DNA of 64,000 nt, from the NCBI GenBank assembly GCA_965247225.1, contig CBDFGT010000014.1:1-64000 (forward strand). The letters are read 5' to 3'. This document shows positions 44,164 to 52,292 of this stretch, piece by piece. The notes under the pieces are model-generated. The model searched no databases, was not told where the DNA came from, and saw only the letters and a program-made list of their open reading frames with translations. The stretch comes from CBDFGT01 sp965247225 (GTDB taxonomy: Bacteria > Pseudomonadota > Alphaproteobacteria > Rhizobiales > Rhizobiaceae). The translations under genes were made by a program, and so were the position numbers. Numbering within the stretch: the stretch's first letter is position 1; each line of letters opens with the position of its first letter.

Positions 44164-44192
44164 GAAATTGGATTCCATGCCTTTCTGAAAAG

Positions 44193-45408
44193 TCAAGCAA
44201 CAGCCCGCGACAGCGCACACCGCGACCAGAGCTGGTGCAACGCACCGACCAGATGGTCGATATCCGCATCCGAATGGAAAGGTGTTGGCGTAATGCGCAG
44301 GCGTTCGGTCTTTTTGGGCACAGTAGGATAATTGATAGGCTGCACATAGATGCCGAAATTATCCATAAGAAGGTCAGAAATCCATTTGCATTTGGCGGCA
44401 TCACCAACCAGAACCGGCACGATATGGCTTGGATTGTTGACGTGGGGAATACCGTTTTTGTCAAGGAGCGAGCGCAACCGGCGCACCCGCTCCTGATGAC
44501 AGAGCCGTTCCTCCTGGCTTGATTTCAGATGCCGGATGGAGGCGACAGCCCCGGCAGCAAGCGCCGGTGGAATGGCAGTGGTAAAGATAAACCCGGATGC
44601 AAAGGAACGGACGAAATCGCAAAGTGCGGCAGAGGCCGCAATATAGCCGCCCATGACCCCGAACGCCTTGCCAAGTGTACCTTCAATGACGGTAATACGA
44701 TCCATAATGCCTTCACGCTCGGCAACGCCGCCGCCGCGCGGACCATACATGCCGACAGCATGAACTTCGTCCAGATAGGTCATAGCACCATAACGGTCGG
44801 CCAGATCACAGATTTCCTTGATAGGCGCAATGTCGCCATCCATGGAATAGACGGATTCAAAGGCAATCATTTTGGGTGCAAACGGATTGGCAGCTTTCAG
44901 CCTGGCTTCCAGATCACGCAGGTCGTTGTGTTTCCAGATTACCCGTTCGGCCCTGGAATAACGAATGCCTTCAATCATCGATGCATGATTGAAGCGCATC
45001 CGAAAACACGATCATGCCCGGGATCTTGGAACAGAGCGTACCAAGGGCTGCCCAGTTGGAAACATAACCGGATGTGAAAATCAGCGCGGATTCCTTGCCA
45101 TGCAGATCGGCCAGTTCCTGCTCAAGCAGAACATGGTGATGGTTGGTTCCCGAAATATTGCGCGTACCGCCAGCACCCGCACCGTGATCATCAATAGCCT
45201 GTTTCATGGCGGCAATGACTTTCCGATGCTGGCCCATGCCGAGATAGTCATTGGAACACCAGACTGTCACATCATGGGAACCGTTTTGCGTGTATCGCGT
45301 TGCTCGCGGAAACGCACCGCGATGCCGCTCCAGATCCGCAAACACCCTATACCGGCCTTCCTCGTGAAGGTTGCCCAGTTCGCTCTTAAAAAAGGCTTCG
45401 AAATCCAT
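44193..45408 (-). pseudogene. hemA: 5-aminolevulinate synthase with one frameshift
   Basis: ALAS of the Shemin pathway, joining glycine and succinyl-CoA for haem. The first frame begins MDFEAFFKSELGNL, runs through AGAGGTRNISGTNHHHV and YVSNWAALGTLC, and stops after IVFSDALQSCIDD. The family continues in another frame from NHASMIEGIRYSRAERV to the C-terminus, including IEGTLGKAFGVMGGY with the PLP lysine. One extra base near 44993 (CTTCAAT for CTTAAT) explains it. Everything else is intact and there is a good ribosome site (GGAGAG), a terminator and an FNR box, so a sequencing error or a very recent mutation is likely. Confidence 0.85.
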
Positions 45409-45555
45409 AATTCTCTCCAGAAACGCACTTCCCTTTTCAATTTAACAACAAGGTCCGTCAACCCCTTCACGAAGAATTCATGACCCCATGCGTCAAATCG
45501 ACCGGATCTCCGGCGGTACCTTTGGCCACCGTAATGTCCGACAATGGCCGCAACC

Positions 45556-45569
45556 TTGATAAAAATCAA
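45556..45569. promoter_or_regulatory. Perfect FNR/FixK-type box upstream of hemA
   Basis: TTGAT-AAAA-ATCAA, an exact FNR consensus, centred about 154 bases before the hemA ATG. It lies between hemA and the end of coxM, so hemA is the only gene it could serve. Oxygen-responsive control of hemA through FnrL/FixK-type regulators is known in alphaproteobacteria. Confidence 0.6.
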
Positions 45570-45626
45570 ACCCATGAAAAAGGACGGTTTGCACCGTCCC
45601 TTCAATACGCCGATTGTCCGGGCGTT

Positions 45627-46429
45627 CTATCCGGCTGCCAGAACAGCTCTCCTGGCCATCACCTTCACCAGATTGGCACGATAGGCCGAACTGCCATGCA
45701 TGTCGGACATCATGTTTGCAGGATCGACAACCAGCGATGCAATCGAATCAGGCGACCAATGGGCCTTGAGGGCTGCCTCCATCCCGGAATGCCGGAACAC
45801 ACCGGAGGAACCGGCTCCGGTTACCGCCACACGGACATCCCCATTGCCAAGTTTTGCCACAAATACCCCGGCCATGGCATAGCGCGAGGCCGGATTGAAG
45901 AATTTGGCATAAGCGGCCTTTGCCGGAGCTGTGAAGGATACGGCCACAATCATTTCACCCGGCTCAAGCGCCGTATCAAACATGCCGGTGAAAAAGTCAT
46001 CCGCGCTGATTTCGCGGCCATTGGTGATGATCGTGGCCTTCAGTCCCAGCATGGCGGCCGGGTAGTCGGCAGCCGGATCATTATTGGCAATCGAGCCGCC
46101 AATCGTTCCCATATGCCGGACATGCGGATCGCCGATATGGCTTGCCAGCGAACACAGGCCCGGACAGACGGCTTTGAGGGCAGCAGAACTTGCCACCTCA
46201 AAATGCGTGGTGGCAGCCCCTATGCGAACCTGATCCCCCGAAACAGAAATGCCTTTCAGCTCTGGCAATATGGGTGAGGTCTACCAGATCCGGACGGCGA
46301 TGCCAGCCGCTGTTTCATGGTAGCAATCAACGTCATGCCGCCAGCCAGATATTTGCCATCTTCTGCTCCGGAAACAAGGCTTCCTGCCTCGCCAACAGAT
46401 GAAGCACGATGATAATGTGTTGCATACAT
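45627..46429 (-). pseudogene. coxM: CoxM-like FAD subunit, two close frameshifts
   Basis: The FAD-binding medium subunit of a molybdenum hydroxylase. The frame begins MYATHYHRASSVGEAG after AGGGAGG and passes KYLAGGMTLIATMKQRLASPS. It then needs one change near 46290 (to read DLVDLTHI) and another near 46268 (to read PELKGISVSG). It goes on with IGAATTHFEVASS, HIGDPHVRHMGTIGGSIANNDP and DYPAAMLGL, the FAD loops. About 267 residues in total if repaired, slightly short. Each change is a single extra base. Confidence 0.8.
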
Positions 46430-46443
46430 GGTTTCATCCTCCC

Positions 46444-48792
46444 TTATTGTGCGGAATGCACAGCCAGCCAAACCTTTTCAGGGGTTGCAGGCATGCTGAG
46501 ATTGTTGTTGCCGATAGCATCGGTAATCGCATTGATCAGCGCCGGTGGTGATCCGATGGCACCGGCCTCGCCGCAACCCTTGATCCCCAGCGGATTGCCC
46601 GGGCACGGTGTACACTGGTGCGAGACCTGGAAACTGGGCAGATCATCCGCTCTCGGCATGGCGTAGTCCATATAGCTGGCCGTCAGAAGCTGACCGGTTG
46701 CCTTGTCATAATGCACGCCTTCCAGAAGCGCCTGACCGAGACCCTGGGCGATACCGCCATGCACCTGGCCTTCGACAATCATCGGGTTGATGATATTGCC
46801 AAAATCATCCGCAGCAACAAACTGGATGATTTTGGTTTTGCCGGTTTCAGGGTCAACCTCAACCTCGCAAATATAACAGCCGGCCGGGAAGGTGAAGTTC
46901 GACGGATCGTAAAACGCACCTTCTTTCAGGCCCGGCTCCATGCCGGGCGGCAGGCTGTGTCCGGTATAGGCAGCCAGCGCCATCTGGAACCATGGAATGG
47001 ACTTGTCAGTACCTGCCACTTTCAGCGTGCCATTTTCAATGACAATGTCACTTTCATCCGCTTCCATCAGATGGGCAGCGATTTTTTTTGCCTTGGCTTC
47101 CACCTTGTCGAGTGCCTTGACAATGGCCGACATACCAACCGCACCGGACCGTGAACCATAGGTACCCATGCCCATCTGCACCTTGTCCGTATCGCCATGA
47201 ACAATCGAAACATTGTCAATCGGAATGCCGAAGCGCTGGTTGATCAGCTGGGCAAAGGTGGTTTCATGGCCCTGGCCATGACTGTGTGATCCGGTCAGAA
47301 CCTCCACCGTTCCCACGGCATTGACCCGAACCTCTGCTGATTCCCACAGACCGACACCGGCCCCGAGAGAGCCGACCGCTGCCGACGGCGCAATGCCGCA
47401 GGCCTCGATGTAACAGCTCATGCCCATGCCGCGCTTCATGCCGCGGCTTGCGGCCTCTGCCTTGCGGGCAGCAAAACCGTTCCAGTCGACGGCCTCCAGC
47501 GCTGCATTCAGGGATGCTTCAAAATCGCCCGTATCATAGGCCATGATGACGGGTGTCTGGTGCGGAAAACTCCGGATGAAATTGATCCGCCGCAGTTCGG
47601 CAGGCGCAATACCAAGCTCGCGTGCCGCCGTTTCCATTGTCCGTTCCATGACATAGGTCGCTTCCGGACGGCCAGCCCCGCGATAGGCATCCACCGGAGC
47701 CGTATTGGTATAGACCGTGCGGACATTGGCATGAATGGCCGGAATATTGTACTGGCCGGACAGGAGGGTTGCATAAAGATAGGTCGGCGTTGCCGAGGAA
47801 AACAGCGACATATAGGCACCCAGATTGGCAACCGTATCAACCTTCAGGCCAATAATATGGTTGTCCTTGTCAAAGCCCATCTTGACGTTTGTGACATGGT
47901 CGCGCCCGTGGGCGTCCGTCAGGAAGGCTTCGGTGCGGTCAGACGTCCACTTGACCGGCACACCGGTTTTCATCGACGCCCAGAGACAGACGATTTCCTC
48001 AGGATAGATATAGATCTTCGAGCCAAACCCGCCGCCGACATCCGGTGCAATCACCCGCAACTTGTGTTCCGGTGCCACATTGTAAAAGGCACTCATCACA
48101 AGGCGGGCAACATGCGGATTCTGCGATGTCGTGTAACAGGTATAGTGGTCTTCCGCACTGTCATAGATTCCCAGGGTCGCCCTTGGCTCCATGGGATTGG
48201 GAGAAAGGCGATTGTTGACAATGTTCATCTCGGTCACATGGTGGGCCGATGCAAGGGCTGCATCAGTGGCGGCGCTGTCACCGATTTCCCAGTCAAAGAT
48301 CAGGTTGCTGGCAGCTTCCGGATGCAATTGCGGCGCACCGGGTTGCAATGCATCGACAGCTTCTGTGATGGCAGGAAGAACCTCGAAATCGATCTGGACC
48401 GCCTCAGCCGCATCTTTGGCTTCGAGAATGGAATCGGCAACCACAATCAGGATCGCATCACCGACATAACGCACGGTATCATGGGCCAGTGGCCGCCAGG
48501 ATCCCATTTTCATCGGTGTTCCGTCTTTGGAATGGATCATCCAGCCGCAGATAATCGAACCGATACCATCATCCTGCAACTGTTTCCCGTTGAGAATTCC
48601 GATCACGCCGGGCATGGCCTCAGCCGCCGTTACATCAATGCTTTTGATTTTGGCATGCGCATGCGGACTGCGGACAAATACCGCATATTTCATGCCCGGA
48701 ACCACCATGTCGTCCGTATAGCGGCCTTTGCCGGTGAGGAAGCGCTTGTCTTCCTTGCGCGTGACACGCGCACCAATACCTTCGATACCCAT
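46444..48792 (-). CDS. coxL: Large subunit of a form-II CO-dehydrogenase-like molybdenum hydroxylase
   Basis: A 782-residue xanthine-oxidase-family catalytic subunit binding Mo-MCD. DVGGGFGSK lies at 251-259, and the active-site loop reads AYRGAGR at 369-375. That is the form-II (BMS) signature; proven CO dehydrogenases of form I carry AYxCSFR. The C-terminal KGCGEAGAIGSP has the catalytic Glu. It follows coxS and precedes coxM, the S-L-M order usual for form II. The true substrate could be CO at low affinity or another small molecule. Confidence 0.88.
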   Translation of the reverse strand: MGIEGIGARVTRKEDKRFLTGKGRYTDDMVVPGMKYAVFVRSPHAHAKIKSIDVTAAEAMPGVIGILNGKQLQDDGIGSIICGWMIHSKDGTPMKMGSWRPLAHDTVRYVGDAILIVVADSILEAKDAAEAVQIDFEVLPAITEAVDALQPGAPQLHPEAASNLIFDWEIGDSAATDAALASAHHVTEMNIVNNRLSPNPMEPRATLGIYDSAEDHYTCYTTSQNPHVARLVMSAFYNVAPEHKLRVIAPDVGGGFGSKIYIYPEEIVCLWASMKTGVPVKWTSDRTEAFLTDAHGRDHVTNVKMGFDKDNHIIGLKVDTVANLGAYMSLFSSATPTYLYATLLSGQYNIPAIHANVRTVYTNTAPVDAYRGAGRPEATYVMERTMETAARELGIAPAELRRINFIRSFPHQTPVIMAYDTGDFEASLNAALEAVDWNGFAARKAEAASRGMKRGMGMSCYIEACGIAPSAAVGSLGAGVGLWESAEVRVNAVGTVEVLTGSHSHGQGHETTFAQLINQRFGIPIDNVSIVHGDTDKVQMGMGTYGSRSGAVGMSAIVKALDKVEAKAKKIAAHLMEADESDIVIENGTLKVAGTDKSIPWFQMALAAYTGHSLPPGMEPGLKEGAFYDPSNFTFPAGCYICEVEVDPETGKTKIIQFVAADDFGNIINPMIVEGQVHGGIAQGLGQALLEGVHYDKATGQLLTASYMDYAMPRADDLPSFQVSHQCTPCPGNPLGIKGCGEAGAIGSPPALINAITDAIGNNNLSMPATPEKVWLAVHSAQ

Positions 48793-48841
48793 TCTTCATC
48801 TCCTCCCGAGATCGTGAATTCCTCAATGTATGCGGGAGCGC

Positions 48842-49330
48842 CTATGCGGCGGCTTCCCTGGCAGAATGCATCTCCCGGGCCGCCGACAGGATCGCCTTGA
48901 CGATATTGTGGTAGCCTGTGCAGCGACAGATATTGCCTTCAAGCCCGGCACGAACCGTTTCTTCATCCAGTTGCCCGCCGTGACGCCGGATCATGTCCAC
49001 AGCTGTCATCACCATGCCGGGCGTGCAAAATCCGCATTGCAGGCCGTGATGCTCCTTGAAGGCGGCCTGTACAGGATGCAGTTCACCGGCAGAGGCCAGA
49101 CCTTCAATGGTCGTAACCACCGAACCGGATGCCTGCACCGCGAGAACCGAACAGCTTTTCACAGATTTGCCATCCAGATGCACAATACAGGCACCGCATT
49201 GGGTCGTATCACAACCGACATGTGTACCTGTCAAGTTCAGGTTTTCGCGAATGAACGCCACCAGCAACGTGCGGTCATCACACTCGCCGGTAACCTGACG
49301 CCCATTTACCGTCATCGATATTTTTGTCAT
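48842..49330 (-). CDS. coxS: Small iron-sulfur subunit CoxS-like
   Basis: A 162-residue protein with two [2Fe-2S] clusters: plant-ferredoxin type (Cys40, 45, 48, 60) and helical type (Cys99, 102, 135, 137, in LQCGFCTPGM and GNICRCTGY). It carries electrons from the molybdenum site to the FAD subunit. ATG at 49330 has GGAGG five bases upstream. It is the first gene of the operon. Confidence 0.92.
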   Translation of the reverse strand: MTKISMTVNGRQVTGECDDRTLLVAFIRENLNLTGTHVGCDTTQCGACIVHLDGKSVKSCSVLAVQASGSVVTTIEGLASAGELHPVQAAFKEHHGLQCGFCTPGMVMTAVDMIRRHGGQLDEETVRAGLEGNICRCTGYHNIVKAILSAAREMHSAREAAA

Positions 49331-49734
49331 ATGTTCCTCCAAGTGCCTCTCCCTGACACAACCATATCATTTGACCTTTTTGCGTTATGATCAACCACTC
49401 CTTTCGATTTAGAAGAAATAAATTTTTCAAAAATTGCGGACACAAGACAAACCCTCATGCAGATCTTCAGAAATATTGCAGATGCGAAATGAAATTTTCA
49501 CTTTTACTGCAATGCAAGACAACCCTGACTGCTGCAGAATGCTGCACTGTGTTCCATATGCAGGAACTTCACAGGAATATTTGTTCATCAGACATCCAAG
49601 AATTGGTTTGCCCAATCACAAAATTAACTCTATCTTGTGTTATGAGCGCTTTCTGTGACATCAGGAGAGTGCGCAGGTTAACGAGAGCATGAAAAGTCGG
49701 GATGTTGAGATCACGACACGTTTGGAGAACCACA
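49331..49734. other. Intergenic region between coxS and the lipoprotein gene
   Basis: About 400 bases holding two divergent promoters. Base composition is visibly more AT-rich than in the genes. Open frames here (such as 49387-49692 plus) have no motif and no good start, and I do not count them as genes. No hairpin or known box stands out. Confidence 0.5.
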
Positions 49735-49995
49735 ATGAAAAAAATCATCCTTTTTGCCTTGCTCGCCATGACAGTGGCCAGTTGCTCGCAAACAGAAAAA
49801 GGCGCAGCACTGGGTGCAGGTTCCGGAGCAATCATTGGCGGACTTGTTTCCGGTGATGTTCGCGGCGCGGCAGTTGGTGCAGCTATTGGCGGTGTTGCAG
49901 GTGCGGTTATTGGCAATGTCAGCGAACAGCCTGGCCAGTGCTACTATCGTGACCGTTATGGTAACCGTTATATCGACGCTTGCCCGCGCCGTTAA
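49735..49995 (+). CDS. Small glycine-zipper outer-membrane lipoprotein
   Basis: An 86-residue protein. The signal MKKIILFALLAMTVASCSQ carries a lipobox with Cys at 17. A run of small residues follows (GAALGAGSGAIIGGLVSG and AVGAAIGGVAGAVIG), the glycine-zipper 2TM pattern of 17-kDa-antigen/SlyB-like lipoproteins. The tail CYYRDRYGNRYIDACPRR has two cysteines that could pair. It likely supports envelope stability. It is monocistronic, with GGAGA before the start and a terminator behind. Confidence 0.88.
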   Translation: MKKIILFALLAMTVASCSQTEKGAALGAGSGAIIGGLVSGDVRGAAVGAAIGGVAGAVIGNVSEQPGQCYYRDRYGNRYIDACPRR

Positions 49996-50028
49996 GCGCG
50001 TCAGACCCGACAGTCTGGACACAAACAG

Positions 50029-50050
50029 GCCCGGACGGAAACGTCCGGGC
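50029..50050 (+). terminator. Intrinsic terminator after the glycine-zipper lipoprotein gene
   Basis: GCCCGGACG (50029-50037), tetraloop GAAA, CGTCCGGGC (50042-50050) and then TTTTT. This is a textbook rho-independent terminator 34 bases past the stop. Confidence 0.92.
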
Positions 50051-50204
50051 TTTTTCTTTGGAACGAGTCCGGTTCCATCAGCCTTGTCCAAATTCGCAGG
50101 TCTGCAGAAATCAATGTGGCTTGTTAGGACTTTTCATGTAAATTGACGTACGGTTCAACAGAACTTGGGCCCTTCGGAGGGTGGAATGTATTTCGTAAGA
50201 TCCA

Positions 50205-52124
50205 ATGAATATTGTTAGAACCAGATATTCCGGAGAAAAATTCTTCAGCACGATGATATGCGGAAGCGCTTTGCTCGTGCTGATTGCGGGATTGTGTTTT
50301 GACCCTGCCCGGGCGCATGCTTTTGACCTTTTCGGCTGGAAACTGTTTGAGAGCAGTGAGACGACCGGAGCAGTCATCGACCCTGTCTCCTACAGTCTGA
50401 CATTGGACGGGACCGGCGGCGACCTGCTTGTTGCCCTCCAAAACCGTTCAGTGCTGTTCCAGGATCGCAAGAAACCTGTCTCTGGCGATCTCGGTCTTGT
50501 CATCAAGGCCCGCGATGACCGTGACCGGCTGATTGCCGCCCTTTATGAAAACGCACTTTACGGCGGCGTTGTGTCGGTGACAATTGACGGTAAAGACCTG
50601 GACAGCCTGCCTGCAAATCCGGTATTTTCAACATCAGGCCCTGTTCCGGTCGCCATTCATGTAAAACCCGGACCGGTTTTTACATTCGGTAACATTGTCT
50701 TCAAAGGCGATGCAGCAGGCTATAACCCTTCAGATTACGGTTTGACAGCAGGCGCAACGGCAAAATCGACACTGGTCATCCAGGCAGGGTCCAATCTTGT
50801 CAATACTACCAAACAGCAGGGTCGGCCGCTTGCCAGGCTGAAGTCCCGCAGTCTTGTGGCCGATCACAAGACCGGCACGGTTGACGTGATGATTGATATT
50901 GATGGCGGCCCATATGCCAGTCTCGGTGATATTGCTGTAACCGGAACGGCGGACGTGAATCCGCAATTTGTGAAGACATGGTCCCGTCTGGAATCCGGAA
51001 AGCCTTACACGCCGGAAGCCTTGAAAAAGGCAGGGGACCGCCTGCGCCAGCTTGGTGTTTTCTCCAGCGTCAACATGACCGAAGGAGATAGCCTGGCCGC
51101 AGACGGTACAGTGCCCCTGAAGATTGAAGTCTCTGAGGGCAAGCAACGCTACTTTGGGCTCGGAGCCCAGATCTCGTCGATCGATGGTATCGGTTTGCAA
51201 GGCTATTGGGGCCACCGGAACCTGTTCGGCAATGCTGAATCCCTGCGCATTGAAGGATCGGTGTCCCGCCTCGGGCAGGCCACCAACCTGAAACACATGG
51301 ATTACGCAACGGCGATCCTGTTTTCAAAACCCGGTGCTTTTGGTCCGGCGTCACGCTTCAATGCAAAACTTGCAGCCAAATTGGAGCACCCTTCCAGCTA
51401 CAGGGCAGCAACAGTCAGTGCTGCCGCCAATGCCAGTTTTGAACTGACGGACCGCGATACGCTGACAGGAGGTCTTGATCTTGCCTGGTCAGAAACCGAG
51501 GATGCTTTTGGCCTCAATCGCTATCTGACAAGCTCGCTGCCATTGAGCTGGGTGCGTGACGCCAGTGACGACAGGCAAAATCCCGCTGCTGGCTACCGCT
51601 TCGGCCTCAACACGGCACCAGGCTTTGAGGCCTACAGCAAAACATTCTTTGTCAATCTGGAAGGCAATGCCAGTATCTATCAATCAGTGAGCGCGAACGA
51701 CGACATTATTCTCGCGGGCAAGCTGGCAGGCGGCTCTATTCTGACCACAGGCCGGTTGCAGGATATTCCGGCAACGCGCCGCTTCTATGCCGGCGGAGGC
51801 GGCTCTGTGCGCGGCTTCGGCTATCAGGAAATTTCACCTTACAATGCATCCGGTCAGGCCACAGGTGGCCTCTCCTATATTTCAGGGGCCCTGGAAGCCC
51901 GTATCAAGATCAATGATTCCTTTGCGCTCGTGCCGTTCATGGACGCAGCCAGTGTTTCCGCCGGGTCTGTTCCGGATTTTTTGGACATCAGGGCAGGAGC
52001 AGGTCTGGGCATTCGCTATGCAACGCCATTCGGGCCGATCCGTCTGGATGTTGCCATTCCGCTCAACCGTTACAGCAATGGCAGCCGTTTCGGAATCTAT
52101 GCCGGTCTCGGGCAGGCATTCTGA
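50205..52124 (+). CDS. tamA: Translocation and assembly module protein TamA (Omp85 family)
   Basis: A 639-residue outer-membrane protein. A signal peptide ends near ARAHAFD. About three POTRA domains follow (TFGNIVFKG and SLGDIAVTGTA start two of them). The Omp85 barrel shows FYAGGGGSVRGFGYQ, the VRGF motif of loop 6, and ends in a Phe, as barrels do. With TamB it forms a bridge for outer-membrane protein insertion and lipid transport. Its partner lies directly downstream. Confidence 0.93.
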   Translation: MNIVRTRYSGEKFFSTMICGSALLVLIAGLCFDPARAHAFDLFGWKLFESSETTGAVIDPVSYSLTLDGTGGDLLVALQNRSVLFQDRKKPVSGDLGLVIKARDDRDRLIAALYENALYGGVVSVTIDGKDLDSLPANPVFSTSGPVPVAIHVKPGPVFTFGNIVFKGDAAGYNPSDYGLTAGATAKSTLVIQAGSNLVNTTKQQGRPLARLKSRSLVADHKTGTVDVMIDIDGGPYASLGDIAVTGTADVNPQFVKTWSRLESGKPYTPEALKKAGDRLRQLGVFSSVNMTEGDSLAADGTVPLKIEVSEGKQRYFGLGAQISSIDGIGLQGYWGHRNLFGNAESLRIEGSVSRLGQATNLKHMDYATAILFSKPGAFGPASRFNAKLAAKLEHPSSYRAATVSAAANASFELTDRDTLTGGLDLAWSETEDAFGLNRYLTSSLPLSWVRDASDDRQNPAAGYRFGLNTAPGFEAYSKTFFVNLEGNASIYQSVSANDDIILAGKLAGGSILTTGRLQDIPATRRFYAGGGGSVRGFGYQEISPYNASGQATGGLSYISGALEARIKINDSFALVPFMDAASVSAGSVPDFLDIRAGAGLGIRYATPFGPIRLDVAIPLNRYSNGSRFGIYAGLGQAF

Positions 52125-52174
52125 CAAGGATCCCGTTTCTTTTGTCAGGGATCAAATGTCTCCCTTGCACGTTA

Positions 52175-52205
52175 GAGCATGATTCCATTGAGAGACATCA
52201 TGCTC
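52175..52205. repeat. Palindromic repeat between tamA and tamB
   Basis: GAGCATGAT (52175-52183) and ATCATGCTC (52197-52205) form perfect 9-base arms around 13 bases. It resembles the short GAGCATGAT-type palindromes common in Rhizobiales intergenic DNA. On an RNA it would be a stable hairpin between the two stop and start codons. Confidence 0.6.
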
Positions 52206-52292
52206 CAATCCCGCAAATGGCTGAGCCGGACAATCGTTCAGGACAGATCAGAAATATCGGATTATTGCCGCGATTCTTTGTTACAGGGACGT

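Noticed and set aside
47560..48900. 446-codon open frame on the plus strand opposite coxL
   Set aside because: Antisense shadow; no ribosome site and no family pattern.
49387..49692. Short open frames before the lipoprotein gene
   Set aside because: AT-rich, no good start, cysteine-rich by chance; more likely promoter DNA.
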